Virus record (IMG/VR): IMGVR_UViG_3300033182_000152
Location: 1-52,231 of that record
DNA length: 52,231 nucleotides
DNA from: a virus
Reading direction: 5' to 3' (one strand)
Below the pieces are notes generated by a model that saw only the letters and a program-made list of their open reading frames with translations, was not told the origin of the DNA and ran no database searches. This document shows, in pieces, positions 1 through 8,619 of this stretch; positions within the stretch are counted from its first letter, which is position 1, and each line of letters opens with the position of its first letter. The position numbers and the translations under genes were made by a program.

Positions 1-1204
1 TATTACGTCCTTTTCCTACAGCATCTTTAGGTTCAGGTTGCTGTGCTGGTTCTGCTGCCTTACCTGGTAAGTTTAATGTTGCGCCTGCTTGAATTTTATT
101 AGGATCCTTAATCTGCGGATTAGCCTTCATAATAGCATCAATAGTTGTTCCATTTGCTTTAGCAATCTTAGTTAAGTTATCGCCTGACTTAATCTTATAA
201 GTACTTCCGCCTGCTGCAACCTGTGCCTGATTAGTTGCTTGTTCAGCGTCAGTGTTAGCCATGTAAGAAGCATCGCCAGCATCTTCGTCGTCATCATCGT
301 CGCTTGCATTATCAGCTGGGGTTGGCGCTGCTGCTGGCGGACGTTCTACACCTACGCCATTAACAGTACCGTATGTAACGCTAGGATCTACCTTGCTCCA
401 GTCTGGATTGCCTTGTGCATCTACAGGAATCTCTGGAACACCTGTGTTAGCAGCATCGTCCATGTTATCTTCTGAACCTTGATCCGGTTGCGGATTACCG
501 CTTGCTGGATCCTTCTGCCATCCTTTAAGATCACCATACTTCATTGCCTTACCAATCTCTTCTGGAGTAGCGTAGATAATCTTTGTTTCGTTACCTTTCT
601 TCCAAATAGTTTTAGGTTTGCTTTTGTCAATGTTAAAGTTTACTAAACTGCCATTAGATTGAATGCCGCGTACTTCCGGTGCTTCGTCAATTACGTAATC
701 CTGCTTTTTTTGTGCTAAAGCAGCCATTAGTTTTTCTTTTAATTCGTCTTCAAGTGCCATTGGGTTGTCACCACCTGCTGTAGCAGGGTAAGCACCTTTT
801 TCTTTATGTAAGTCGTTACCTGACATAATAACGTCTTCATCGCTTTGATATTCTTCGTCTGGCTCGTTATCCCAACCTTCGTCAGCAATAGCATCCATCT
901 TCATGATTTTCATTTTCATGTCGTCTGCTGGACCAGGTAGTTTTTTAGCAGCACAAGGACTAGGTGGAACTTCTAAGCCTTGTGGCTTGTCCATATCCAT
1001 GTCTGGACCAGGACCAATTGAAATAGGTAATTCTGTTGGCTCGTCTTTTTTCTCAGCGCCGCCTAACTGCATAATACGCATTAAGTCACCAACTTCTTCA
1101 GCAGTGCTACCGCTCATGTTAATACTTAAATTGGCTTCGTTTAAAGTTTTCTTCTCGCCAACGATTTCGTCCATCTTTGCGATCATGTCTTTCATTGTAG
1201 TCAT
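1..1204 (-). CDS. LysM-domain phage protein, C-terminus cut by window edge
   Basis: About 401 residues are visible and the 3' end lies beyond base 1. The start is the ATG at 1204, which overlaps the TAA of the upstream gene by one base (TAATG), so the two are probably translationally coupled. The N-terminus is a low-complexity acidic region with the pattern seen in marine T4-like phage hypothetical proteins ([11 protein letters not shown]-like segment near residue 40), followed by a long charged, Pro/Gly/Asp-rich stretch with a run of Asp/Glu near residue 310. At residues about 331-380 there is a clear LysM repeat ([16 protein letters not shown], then [20 protein letters not shown]). LysM folds bind peptidoglycan-like glycans, so a virion or lysis-related role is possible. 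Its position next to gp16 and gp4 suggests a late morphogenesis operon. The exact role is unknown. Confidence 0.8.
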   Translation of the reverse strand, partial: MTTMKDMIAKMDEIVGEKKTLNEANLSINMSGSTAEEVGDLMRIMQLGGAEKKDEPTELPISIGPGPDMDMDKPQGLEVPPSPCAAKKLPGPADDMKMKIMKMDAIADEGWDNEPDEEYQSDEDVIMSGNDLHKEKGAYPATAGGDNPMALEDELKEKLMAALAQKKQDYVIDEAPEVRGIQSNGSLVNFNIDKSKPKTIWKKGNETKIIYATPEEIGKAMKYGDLKGWQKDPASGNPQPDQGSEDNMDDAANTGVPEIPVDAQGNPDWSKVDPSVTYGTVNGVGVERPPAAAPTPADNASDDDDDEDAGDASYMANTDAEQATNQAQVAAGGSTYKIKSGDNLTKIAKANGTTIDAIMKANPQIKDPNKIQAGATLNLPGKAAEPAQQPEPKDAVGKGRN

Positions 1205-1722
1205 TATTTTGCCTCCGGTGCTTTTTCGACACTTTGAATAGGATCAATGTCGCGTTCTTTACGAGCAACTTCTAATTCTTTGAGTAGATCCATTACTTGG
1301 TTGTTAGGGGATAATTTTTGATGTTCTTTTGAATTATCTTCGTAATCTGTGTCAAGCATACTTTCGTATGTTTCGTTGTCTTTTTCCTCTTGATATTCTT
1401 CAGCAGGATCATGTGGATTGCGAACAACAATTGGATTATCTTCTTGACATTCGTTTGTTAGGTACTCTTGTAATTGTGCTGAAGTTACAGGATATCCTAG
1501 TTCTACTTCCCAAGTAGTAACTTCTGAATTTTCCATGTTTGGAAAATCAATTGGACGTTTACTAATAGGTGCTCGCTTACCGGCACTCATATTTTCAACT
1601 TGATATTTTTGAAGAGCAGTTTCTAATCTACCTTCATACTCTTTTGGTAACTCGCCTGCCACACGTATTTTAAATTCATACGTTTTTTTAGACTCTGTTA
1701 GATATTCTGTAAATTTCTTCAT
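1204..1722 (-). CDS. Conserved T4-like phage hypothetical protein, 172 aa
   Basis: The protein starts [20 protein letters not shown], a style of N-terminus seen repeatedly in small proteins of marine T4-like phages. It continues with an alpha/beta segment ([21 protein letters not shown]) and a very acidic, Glu/Asp-rich C-terminal half. There are no membrane segments or recognisable catalytic motifs. The gene lies 20 bases downstream of gp16, has its own late-promoter-like box over the gp16 stop codon, and is coupled to the LysM gene by a one-base overlap. A role in head or packaging assembly fits the position, but this is inference and the function is not known to me. Confidence 0.75.
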   Translation of the reverse strand: MKKFTEYLTESKKTYEFKIRVAGELPKEYEGRLETALQKYQVENMSAGKRAPISKRPIDFPNMENSEVTTWEVELGYPVTSAQLQEYLTNECQEDNPIVVRNPHDPAEEYQEEKDNETYESMLDTDYEDNSKEHQKLSPNNQVMDLLKELEVARKERDIDPIQSVEKAPEAK

Positions 1723-1742
1723 ATTTGTTTCCCTAACTACAT

Positions 1743-2231
1743 CTATTTATCAATCTTTTTAAGTTTTTCTAGCAAACTGTTACGGTCTGTTACTATGGCT
1801 CCTTGCCCAGCAACTATATCTCCATCTAGTTCGCCTGAATCTTGATCTAATTTTTGCTTCTTTAATTGAAGTTCGATCATTTTAAGTTTCTTATCAAGTT
1901 TAGCAGTTTTAGCATCTAAACTTGTTTTTAACATATTGCCAGCAACTTCAAATACACGACCACTATAGCGGCTTTCAACATTCATACCTAAATCCATTAA
2001 GTCTTCATATGTTTCTAAAGCACGTCTAGCAATGTCATCTAATTCTGTATCTGCTTTTTCGCCTAATCCTTTAACACTAGGCAATGCCGCAGAAATCTTA
2101 TCAAATTCTGCTAACGCATCAAATGTTTCATCTACTTCTTCAGATACTTTTTTTGGAACACTGTTCTTAGGTTCTTGTGTAAGTTCCTGATTTTCAGGTA
2201 GATTTAATAATTCTTCTAATTTTTTGGTCAT
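1743..2231 (-). CDS. gp16: Small terminase subunit (T4 gp16-like)
   Basis: This 162-residue protein is about the size of T4 gp16 (164 aa), the subunit that recognises and nicks concatemeric DNA and stimulates the gp17 motor. A disordered acidic N-terminus (residues 1-45) is followed by a helical core at about 65-145. The core contains the family-typical pattern RVFEVAGNMLKTSLDAKTAK and then a Lys-rich coiled-coil helix (LDKKLKMIELQLKKQKLDQ), consistent with the coiled-coil oligomerisation region of this family. Its position beside gp4 in a head/tail completion block fits. The usual partner gp17 does not follow it here and must be elsewhere in the genome. A perfect TATAAATA late box lies about 28 bases upstream of the ATG. 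Confidence 0.75.
   Translation of the reverse strand: MTKKLEELLNLPENQELTQEPKNSVPKKVSEEVDETFDALAEFDKISAALPSVKGLGEKADTELDDIARRALETYEDLMDLGMNVESRYSGRVFEVAGNMLKTSLDAKTAKLDKKLKMIELQLKKQKLDQDSGELDGDIVAGQGAIVTDRNSLLEKLKKIDK
1744..1751 (-). promoter_or_regulatory. T4-type late promoter box (GATAAATA)
   Basis: Read on the minus strand this is GATAAATA, one base from the T4 late consensus TATAAATA. It overlaps the gp16 stop codon and sits about 22 bases before the ATG of the 172-aa gene. The same octamer recurs before several other late genes in the window. Confidence 0.5.
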
Positions 2232-2258
2232 GTTAAAATACCGTACTTTATACTACTA

Positions 2259-2266
2259 TATTTATA
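2259..2266 (-). promoter_or_regulatory. T4-type late promoter box (TATAAATA, exact)
   Basis: The minus strand reads TATAAATA exactly, the sigma-gp55 late promoter element of T4. It lies in the short gap between gp4 and gp16, about 28 bases upstream of the gp16 ATG. This is the best match in the window. Confidence 0.65.
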
Positions 2267-2274
2267 TTAATAGA

Positions 2275-2712
2275 TTATCGACGACGGCCTTGATGGAAAA
2301 TGTCTTTTTCAGTTATTACACGGAAGTGTATTTTCTTTTGTTTACACCAAGCTCTTGCTGCTTCCCACTTTGCTTGGTTTCTAACCCAGTGTGCTTGGTT
2401 AGCACGACTACGTCCTAACTTTTCTTTTAGTGTTTGGTTTTCAGGTTTTACTTCTATTAGTTCTACACGATTACTTCCGTTTCTATCAGTATAAACTATA
2501 AAGAAGTCTGGAACATAAATTGTATATTTTCCTGTTAAAGGATCTCTATAAGGTATTTGTATTGCTTCACTTGCCCATTGTGATACATTAGGATTTTCAT
2601 CACAAAATTTCATAAAAGCAAATTCCCAGCTTGAACGATATGTAGGTGTTCTATTACCTGCGTACTTCTGTGGGTTTTTGAGATTGAATTTTCCTTGGGC
2701 AAACTTTGGCAT
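2275..2712 (-). CDS. gp4: Head completion nuclease (T4 gp4-like)
   Basis: This 145-residue protein matches the T4 gp4 (gp50) head-completion family in length and layout. The N-terminus has a KNPQKYAGN...YRSSWE pattern (residues 12-30), equivalent to the T4 KNPEKYRGN...YRSNWE. A PD-(D/E)xK nuclease-like core follows, with E49, P68-D69 and E87-V88-K89, then a helix and a final strand (FRVITEKDIF). In T4 the product acts on DNA-filled heads before tail joining. The ATG overlaps the stop of the upstream 119-aa gene by one base. A TATAAATA box separates it from gp16 downstream. Confidence 0.85.
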   Translation of the reverse strand: MPKFAQGKFNLKNPQKYAGNRTPTYRSSWEFAFMKFCDENPNVSQWASEAIQIPYRDPLTGKYTIYVPDFFIVYTDRNGSNRVELIEVKPENQTLKEKLGRSRANQAHWVRNQAKWEAARAWCKQKKIHFRVITEKDIFHQGRRR

Positions 2713-3071
2713 TACGGAAGTATGTTTCTACTGTCAAGGCTTTGTATTTTGTTGCTATTTGTTAAACCAACAGCACTTGTTTTAGGTCTGTTAGCATTAA
2801 TAACATCTGCTACTACTTTGCTTATTTGAACTTCATCTAGACCTTTTAAAGTATCTAATACTTCAAATACTGGAACATTTTCAAACTTGGCTTGTTGTAG
2901 TAATGCTGTAGCAACTGATATAGCAGATTGTTTTTCAAATCCTCTACGAGTAAAAAACGATACAACTGCGTCAACTTCATTTGCTGGATATGAAATTTCT
3001 ACAGTATAATACTGATTAAAAAAACTTTTTGTATCTGTAGATTTAGGTTGTGTTTCTAAGTTAGTACTCAT
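2712..3071 (-). CDS. Conserved small T4-like phage morphogenesis protein, 119 aa
   Basis: The protein is mostly helical (YTVEISYPANEVDAVVSFFT; then SVATALLQQAKFENVPVFEV) and ends with a conserved-looking SLDSRNILP tail. I recognise the pattern as one that accompanies tail/baseplate genes in marine T4-like phages, but I cannot assign it to a numbered T4 gene. It is too short and too different for gp53. It is tightly coupled at both ends: an ATGA overlap with the tail-tube-like gene upstream and a TAATG overlap with gp4 downstream. It therefore belongs to the same late operon. A small baseplate or hub-assembly factor is plausible by position only. Confidence 0.7.
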   Translation of the reverse strand: MSTNLETQPKSTDTKSFFNQYYTVEISYPANEVDAVVSFFTRRGFEKQSAISVATALLQQAKFENVPVFEVLDTLKGLDEVQISKVVADVINANRPKTSAVGLTNSNKIQSLDSRNILP

Positions 3072-4408
3072 GATGCTTTAATCTCTTTGTTGATTACTGT
3101 TAGTGCTTGATCACGATATTCTTGTTTCTTAGTATCAGTTAAACTATCAAATGCTGCTTTGATTGTGTTTAAATCTGCTTCGCCATTTTCTTGTATGTAT
3201 TCTCTTTTAAATACGTTTGACATTGTAAAGTCATCTAATTTCTTAACACTTGAAGTAATAGATGCTACATTAGCAGAAACATTATTACCTACAGTAGAAC
3301 CACTGTTAGCACTAATATTTGTATTTAATGAAGCAGTATCAGTAGATGCGCTAGGTGTGGTAAATGTTGTGTCAGTTAATCCACCTAATGCTACTCCACT
3401 TACTGCTTGTAATCCGCCAGTTAAAAGATTTAATCCTTCTTGTTTTATACCTGAACTATTAAGTTGCTTAAAGTTTTTATATGTGTTAGCACCAGTGATA
3501 ATAGTTTTTAATAAGCCTCCGGCAGTTTTAACTTTGCCGCTACCAATTAAATCAAATATATCAGCAACACCTTCAACTACGCCGCCAGCACCAAATATTG
3601 TAGGTGTGCCGCCACCTGCTGCTGAAATTGGACTAGGTTGTTTATCGTAATGATACTTAGCAAAGCCTTGTGGGCTATCTTCGCCAACAATGCCTGGCTC
3701 ATGATATAAAACTGCTTCGTATGCTACAGACATTTGACTTTCTGCTAGACCGCCGCTTTCGGCAGACGCAACAGTGTCGTGGCTCCAACTAACAATAACA
3801 GGATTTACAAGTGTGTAAGTAAAGTGTCTGTGTCTTGATAATTGGCTAATTTGAATACTTGTAAAGAATCTTTTTGTTCTATTACCGGTATTATAATCCA
3901 TACCGTATTTTGTTGAGTTACTACGACTATAAGCATTTGCTGTATCGAATGCTCCTTGAGCTCCTCCGGAAGTTGGATTACCTAATGAGTCAGATGCTAA
4001 TCCAACATAGTTTCCATCTGCTGCTATGTAATTGTAATATGCTTTCCACATATCAGTAGTAGTGTTATTATTGTCGTCGTGGAATGTAATATTAACTGGA
4101 TCGTAGTTTATTTTAGTTGTAACAATTTTCTTTCTGTTATACTGATTAATAGTACTAGAATCCATATTAAATCTAGGCATATCAGCACTTTTAACTAATA
4201 ACGGAAGTTCATACGTATTAAGTCCGTTAACATTAACACTCGGATTAATATTGAATACTACGTGATATAGAAACTTAGTTTTAGGTGCTAGTTTAAAATA
4301 GTCGTCCGTAAAGGTACGAGCAGCGTGTTGATAATCACCTAAGTTACCTTTGGGATTAAGTAAGCCGTTTTGTAAGTTGTCTAAGAATCCATTAAGTTTG
4401 TTTGCCAT
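3068..4408 (-). CDS. Tail-tube-like baseplate protein (gp48/gp54-like tail tube initiator)
   Basis: The protein has 446 residues. Its N-terminal half has the pattern of marine T4-like tail-tube-associated baseplate proteins: LNPKGNLGDYQHAARTF, then LAPKTKFLYHVVFNINP, a tube-fold segment around LPLLVKSADMPRFNMDSS (about 88-105) and VNITFHDDNNNTTTDMWKAY. In T4, gp48 and gp54 cap the baseplate and nucleate tail-tube polymerisation. The C-terminal part (about 265-446) is Gly/Ala/Thr/Ser-rich and looks elongated or disordered. The gene lies directly after gp19 and a terminator, and starts right behind a GATAAATA box. The choice between gp48 and gp54 is uncertain. A virion tail/baseplate role is fairly secure. 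Confidence 0.6.
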   Translation of the reverse strand: MANKLNGFLDNLQNGLLNPKGNLGDYQHAARTFTDDYFKLAPKTKFLYHVVFNINPSVNVNGLNTYELPLLVKSADMPRFNMDSSTINQYNRKKIVTTKINYDPVNITFHDDNNNTTTDMWKAYYNYIAADGNYVGLASDSLGNPTSGGAQGAFDTANAYSRSNSTKYGMDYNTGNRTKRFFTSIQISQLSRHRHFTYTLVNPVIVSWSHDTVASAESGGLAESQMSVAYEAVLYHEPGIVGEDSPQGFAKYHYDKQPSPISAAGGGTPTIFGAGGVVEGVADIFDLIGSGKVKTAGGLLKTIITGANTYKNFKQLNSSGIKQEGLNLLTGGLQAVSGVALGGLTDTTFTTPSASTDTASLNTNISANSGSTVGNNVSANVASITSSVKKLDDFTMSNVFKREYIQENGEADLNTIKAAFDSLTDTKKQEYRDQALTVINKEIKAS

Positions 4409-4413
4409 AATAA

Positions 4414-4421
4414 TATTTATC
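4414..4421 (-). promoter_or_regulatory. T4-type late promoter box (GATAAATA), very close to start
   Basis: GATAAATA on the minus strand lies between the terminator after gp19 and the ATG at 4408, with only five bases between box and start codon. If it is used, the mRNA would be leaderless or nearly so. That makes the call weaker than the other boxes. Confidence 0.35.
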
Positions 4422-4446
4422 CATCGATATTATATGCGTACATAAT

Positions 4447-4470
4447 AAAAAAGGGTGCTCTAGGCACCCT
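4447..4470 (-). terminator. Rho-independent terminator after gp19
   Basis: On the minus strand an AGGGTGC/GCACCCT stem (7 bp) with a five-base loop is followed by six T. It lies just after the gp19 stop and before the next late box. The same GGGTGC/GCACCC stem recurs in the terminator at 52073-52101. Confidence 0.75.
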
Positions 4471-4496
4471 CTTCTATTTCTTCAACTCTTTTTATA

Positions 4497-5123
4497 TTAT
4501 GCGCCGCCGCCAGTTACTAATGAACCTATTGTACGACCAACGTTTGTTCCAATACCGGTACCTTGTGGTGTTTGGACTGCGTTATCGTAACGAATAGACA
4601 TTGTAACAGTTACTGGTTCGTTCGCTGAATAACTTAACTGATTGTAGTTTGCGTTTTCTACGTAGCAACCATAAAGTTCAAACGTTTCTAGTACGTTAGG
4701 TGTGTTAGCACCGTTACCACCGTCTAAGATTTCAATACGTGTAGTGAATTTATAGTCAATACCCGAAGCAGCACTTGACTGCTCGAAGAAGTCGAATTGC
4801 TTCTGTAGTTGCTCACCAACTAGTTTTTGTACATTGTTGTTTACATCTTCACGTAAGTTAATAGTAATTGGTTCCCAACTATGTTTACCTGCTAGATAAA
4901 CACGTGAGTTGTAAACATCAAGTGTCATTTGCTCAAAACCTACAGTTGGACGAGTTACGTCTACAACTTGTTTTGTAAGTTCTGTAGTTGGTGTACTGAC
5001 ACCAAAGTTTTCTAAAGTAAGGCGGAAGCGATACTGTAGTTTCGGCATCAACAGACCTTGGCTAGCAGCGGAGTCGCTACTTGCTAAAGGTACTGTAAAT
5101 TTTGAAAGAGTTGAAATAGCCAT
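4497..5123 (-). CDS. gp19: Tail tube protein (T4 gp19-like)
   Basis: At 208 residues it is slightly longer than T4 gp19 (163 aa). It has the tail-tube layout: an N-terminal strand (LMPKLQYRFRLTLENFG), central VDVTRPTVGFEQMTLDVYNS, then HSWEPITINLREDVNNNV and a C-terminal sheet (ETFELYGCYVENANYNQLSY) typical of myovirus tube subunits. It forms the inner tube that stacks inside the gp18 sheath. It follows the sheath gene directly, has its own GATAAATA box 25 bases upstream, and is closed by a strong hairpin terminator. That is a usual arrangement for a high-copy virion protein. Confidence 0.9.
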   Translation of the reverse strand: MAISTLSKFTVPLASSDSAASQGLLMPKLQYRFRLTLENFGVSTPTTELTKQVVDVTRPTVGFEQMTLDVYNSRVYLAGKHSWEPITINLREDVNNNVQKLVGEQLQKQFDFFEQSSAASGIDYKFTTRIEILDGGNGANTPNVLETFELYGCYVENANYNQLSYSANEPVTVTMSIRYDNAVQTPQGTGIGTNVGRTIGSLVTGGGA

Positions 5124-5147
5124 TATATGCTCCTAATCTGTTTATAT

Positions 5148-5155
5148 TATTTATC
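5148..5155 (-). promoter_or_regulatory. T4-type late promoter box (GATAAATA) for gp19
   Basis: GATAAATA on the minus strand lies immediately after the sheath stop codon and about 25 bases upstream of the gp19 ATG. This would give tail tube its own late transcript. Confidence 0.55.
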
Positions 5156-8100
5156 TTAACCTAAACCTGCGATCTCTCCAGTATTTTTAAGTCTTAATGG
5201 AATGTAGATAAATTCAACTGACTTAACTGGTTCAATAGCAATGTCCACGTAAAGTTGGTTTCTATCAATACGTGCTGGCGTATTGTTAGATTCGTCACAA
5301 ACAACTAGGAAGTCATAAAGAGCTCTTTGTCCTACTAGTTCAAGCATAATGCTTTCAACTTGTTGTTTAATCTCATCACGTGTAATCTTATCGTTAGGTT
5401 CAAAGATATATGGCTTAGCCAATTTGTTCAACTGTGAACGTAAGTAAACTACTAAACGTGCTACGTTAATTCTATCTAAAGCACTTGCGTTTTTAGCACG
5501 AGTCTTTTGACCCATACAAACAACACCACTACCAGTAATAAATGTAATTGGGTTAGTGTTAACACTGTAAAGGATATCTCTTTGACCTTCGTTCAATGCT
5601 ATTGATTTAAATTCGCCTTCAGCATCAATGTAACCAACTGCTGATGCGTTAGTTACGCCACCACGTCTAGTACCTGCTGGAGCAAACCATGGGTAACTAA
5701 CTTGGTCACTTAACGCAATAGTTCTTAGCATCATGTGACTTGCTGGAACAACAACGTTGTTACCAAAGTTGTCACTAGTAAAGCCTGATGGATAATAAAT
5801 GCCTAAGTATTCGTCTGAAGTAACTAAACCGTCGTCGTTATCTTCAACTGCTAGAGCAACGTTTTTACCCCAGTTGTTAAGAGCAGTACCATTAGATTCT
5901 AGTCTAAATGGAGTGTCGCCTACAACAAACGCAGTTAAGCCACGATCGTAGTTTAGTGTAACCATTTCGCCAATTAACTCAGGATATCCTGGTGTAGCAA
6001 TTAGGTTAAAGTTTAATGTTTCTTCATCACGGATTTCATCGTTGCTGTTAACAAGTGCTTGTAGTGCCTTAACAACAACTTTACGTTGTGCGTGACGTCC
6101 AAATGCGCCTGAACCATCTTCGTTGTTAGTAGAAACAGTTACCCAACGGTGTGGATAGTAGTTGCTCATGCTAACCCCACCTTGACGCTCATTATCTGCT
6201 GTTGTATCAATGTAGTTACGAACAAACTTCTTAACGTTAAATCCGCTTCTACGTGTATTCCAAAGAATCATACCACGTGGATAAAGTGCTGGATCTGGAG
6301 CATCTGGATCTAAGAAGTCGTTAGTTAACAAGTCTGTAATATCGCCTTCTAAGATGCCTTCTGAATTACCACCTGATAAGCCCCAACGTGCGTCAGCAAA
6401 TAGAACGCCGTCTTCTGAAGTTTGATCAGTGTTATCTAGTAATTCCCAAGCACCGCCTAGTGAATATCTATAAATTTGTGGATACTCTTCTAAGTCCGAA
6501 GTATCAATCCAAATGTCACCAAATGTTAATGGAGTAACACCGTCTGCTTTAATAGTAGGCTGTGTAGCACTAATAATAGGACCAGTGTAATCTGAGAATA
6601 CGTTTTTGTAACCTCTCCAAGTTGTGCCATCGTGGATCATTAAGTCTACTTCGTCAACAATTGAGTTGTACCATAGAGCGCCATCTGCTGTTAATGAAGT
6701 AGGATTGTCAGCACTACAATTAGGTGCTAAGTATCTCCAACCACTAGCAACAAAGTTGTGCTCACTGTCGCCTACTGGTGCGCCATATAAGTTTGCTGTA
6801 CCATTGCCCGGGCCTTGATAAGCAGTAAATCCTGCTTTAGCAAAAGGAGTATTAGTATCATCACTAATACGGAATTCGCCGCCTAATCCATGTGTAATAA
6901 CAACTCTGTTGTTACTATCAACACTTGCTGTTACGTTTGTTAATCCCATACCGTTAACACTTGCAGCAAAAGCACTAGCATCTGCTTGAGCATTGCCTGT
7001 AGTAATAAATGAACCTAGTCCAGTAACTAAAGCACTGCTGTTAGCACGTGATTCACTAATTTTGTAATCGTAAGCTGGTGCTTCATCAAATGTAGTTGCT
7101 GTAATAGGACTTGAAACAATACTAACTGCGCCTAATACTTCTCTACGGAAGAACTTAATGTTTGCTAATGCTGGATCAGAATCTGCGCCAGCAGTTTCGC
7201 CTGCGTTAGTTTGAATGTAAACTGTACCTACGCCAATGTTTGCGCCGCCTGCTTCTCTATCCAAGTTGTAAATTGCTGCTTGGTTTGAAGCATATAACGG
7301 AGCACTAACTTCGTCCCAAAGTTTAGTAGCGTTGTTCCATAAGTTTAATCTGTAACGAGAGCCGCCGTTTGGATCAGTTGTTTTAACCCAAATACTTCCG
7401 CTTGGACGAGGATTACTATCAACTGACTTAAATTCTGGCACACTAGTATGTGCTGAAATTTGTAGTCTTGGCGGGTAGTAAGTTCCAACAGCAACACCAA
7501 TATCACTATCTTCTGCGTTAGCAGTAACAAGTGTTCCGCCTAGTGTAATACCGTTTGAACTATCAGTTTCTTCTGCTGTATTATCTAAAGCATTGCTTAC
7601 ATAAATTTCTAACTTACCGTTAACAACAGCCGCTTGTACATAACTTTGTTTACCTGCGGCAGTAATTTCACTGTTGATTTCACTAACCAATGTATCAAGT
7701 GTTTGTGCGCCTGCGTTTGGAACTGTAGCACTTACAGCTAAGCCAGAACCTGTAATTGTAAACGTGTCGCCGCCTTGAACGGTTGGATTTGCTTTAGTAC
7801 CAGTAACAGTAGCCCAATCCATAGACCAAGCATTGCTGCCTACTTCTACCCAAACGTTATTTTTTGTTTTATACCAAATACGTTTAATAGGATAATCAGT
7901 AATAGCAACAACAGCGTAATCACCAATAGCACCAACTGAATTAAGTGGAGCATATGGTGAAGCAATGTTTACTTGACTTTCGTCTGTAATAACAATAGGT
8001 GAAGTTGATTTAAATTTTTGTCCGCCAGTGGTAGTAGCAGCATTACCATTCCACTCAAAAATACCATAACTTGTAGCACTAGTGTCTAACCAATAAGTGC

Positions 8101-8497
8101 CTGCGTCTGGATTTCCTGCTGGTGCTTCTGAAGTAGCAGTTAGTTCTGTTGTGTCTAAATCAGCACGTACAATGTATGCTCTGTTAGCAACGCCTAAGAA
8201 TGAATAAGCAGCCTGTAAGCCGTATTCATTTTGTTCGCCGCCGTGTATTGATGCGCCACTAGCATCAGTGTAAAATGTTGGGTCGCCAAATGTTTCAGCA
8301 AGGTCACGTTGTGATGTAATTGTATAAACCTTACCTGCGTTTTCTTTTTGTGTACCTGGAGCAACTCCTGTCCCAGATGAATTTGTTTTATCTTGCCCTG
8401 ACGCAACGATAATCAGTGGTGTTGTACCTGGTTCAGCGGGAGTGTAAAAACTCTCATCAATTACGCTAACCTGTACGCCTGGTGATTCTAAAGCCAT
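5156..8497 (-). CDS. gp18: Tail sheath protein (T4 gp18-like), enlarged
   Basis: The start was set at the ATG at 8497 (ALESPGVQVSVIDESFYTPA), which has a clear AGGAG ribosome site. A longer reading frame to 8629 would run through the divergent promoter region. The product is 1113 residues, against 659 for T4 gp18. The N-terminus and the C-terminal third (from about residue 800: RKVVVKALQALVNSNDEIRD, ARIDRNQLYVDIAIEPVKS, ending LKNTGEIAGLG) carry the conserved contractile-sheath core. The extra length is in the middle, where Ig-like/decoration modules with the pattern GTYWLD...FEWNG, GSIWVKTTDPNGGSRYRLN and WYNSIVDEVDLMIHDGTTWR occur. These probably project from the sheath surface. The gene is followed at once by gp19. 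Confidence 0.9.
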   Translation of the reverse strand: MALESPGVQVSVIDESFYTPAEPGTTPLIIVASGQDKTNSSGTGVAPGTQKENAGKVYTITSQRDLAETFGDPTFYTDASGASIHGGEQNEYGLQAAYSFLGVANRAYIVRADLDTTELTATSEAPAGNPDAGTYWLDTSATSYGIFEWNGNAATTTGGQKFKSTSPIVITDESQVNIASPYAPLNSVGAIGDYAVVAITDYPIKRIWYKTKNNVWVEVGSNAWSMDWATVTGTKANPTVQGGDTFTITGSGLAVSATVPNAGAQTLDTLVSEINSEITAAGKQSYVQAAVVNGKLEIYVSNALDNTAEETDSSNGITLGGTLVTANAEDSDIGVAVGTYYPPRLQISAHTSVPEFKSVDSNPRPSGSIWVKTTDPNGGSRYRLNLWNNATKLWDEVSAPLYASNQAAIYNLDREAGGANIGVGTVYIQTNAGETAGADSDPALANIKFFRREVLGAVSIVSSPITATTFDEAPAYDYKISESRANSSALVTGLGSFITTGNAQADASAFAASVNGMGLTNVTASVDSNNRVVITHGLGGEFRISDDTNTPFAKAGFTAYQGPGNGTANLYGAPVGDSEHNFVASGWRYLAPNCSADNPTSLTADGALWYNSIVDEVDLMIHDGTTWRGYKNVFSDYTGPIISATQPTIKADGVTPLTFGDIWIDTSDLEEYPQIYRYSLGGAWELLDNTDQTSEDGVLFADARWGLSGGNSEGILEGDITDLLTNDFLDPDAPDPALYPRGMILWNTRRSGFNVKKFVRNYIDTTADNERQGGVSMSNYYPHRWVTVSTNNEDGSGAFGRHAQRKVVVKALQALVNSNDEIRDEETLNFNLIATPGYPELIGEMVTLNYDRGLTAFVVGDTPFRLESNGTALNNWGKNVALAVEDNDDGLVTSDEYLGIYYPSGFTSDNFGNNVVVPASHMMLRTIALSDQVSYPWFAPAGTRRGGVTNASAVGYIDAEGEFKSIALNEGQRDILYSVNTNPITFITGSGVVCMGQKTRAKNASALDRINVARLVVYLRSQLNKLAKPYIFEPNDKITRDEIKQQVESIMLELVGQRALYDFLVVCDESNNTPARIDRNQLYVDIAIEPVKSVEFIYIPLRLKNTGEIAGLG

Positions 8498-8535
8498 GTG
8501 TTTTTCTCCTATTGAGCGTTTACTACTGTTACTAT

Positions 8536-8543
8536 TATTTAGC
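8536..8543 (-). promoter_or_regulatory. Late promoter box (GCTAAATA) for the sheath gene
   Basis: The minus strand reads GCTAAATA about 39 bases before the sheath ATG. A CTAAATA core is close to the late motif reported for T4-like cyanophages. It lies in the 122-base divergent gap shared with the HNH gene. Confidence 0.45.
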
Positions 8544-8605
8544 AGATAAAATGAAAAATACTGTTCTAAATGCCGTAAAAAAGGGACCGAAAAGGTGAGG
8601 TTTAA

Positions 8606-8613
8606 ATAAATAC
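8606..8613 (+). promoter_or_regulatory. Possible late promoter box for the HNH gene
   Basis: The plus strand carries overlapping TTTAAATA and ATAAATAC within 8601-8613, only about 6-12 bases upstream of the ATG at 8620. The spacing is short, so this is tentative. A GGTGAGG at 8594-8600 is too far upstream to act as a normal ribosome site. Confidence 0.3.
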
Positions 8614-8619
8614 ACTGGA

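Noticed and set aside
2224-2418. Plus-strand frames around 2224-2494 and 3159-3650
   Set aside because: They run opposite gp4 and the tail-tube-like gene and have no start signals, so they are shadows.
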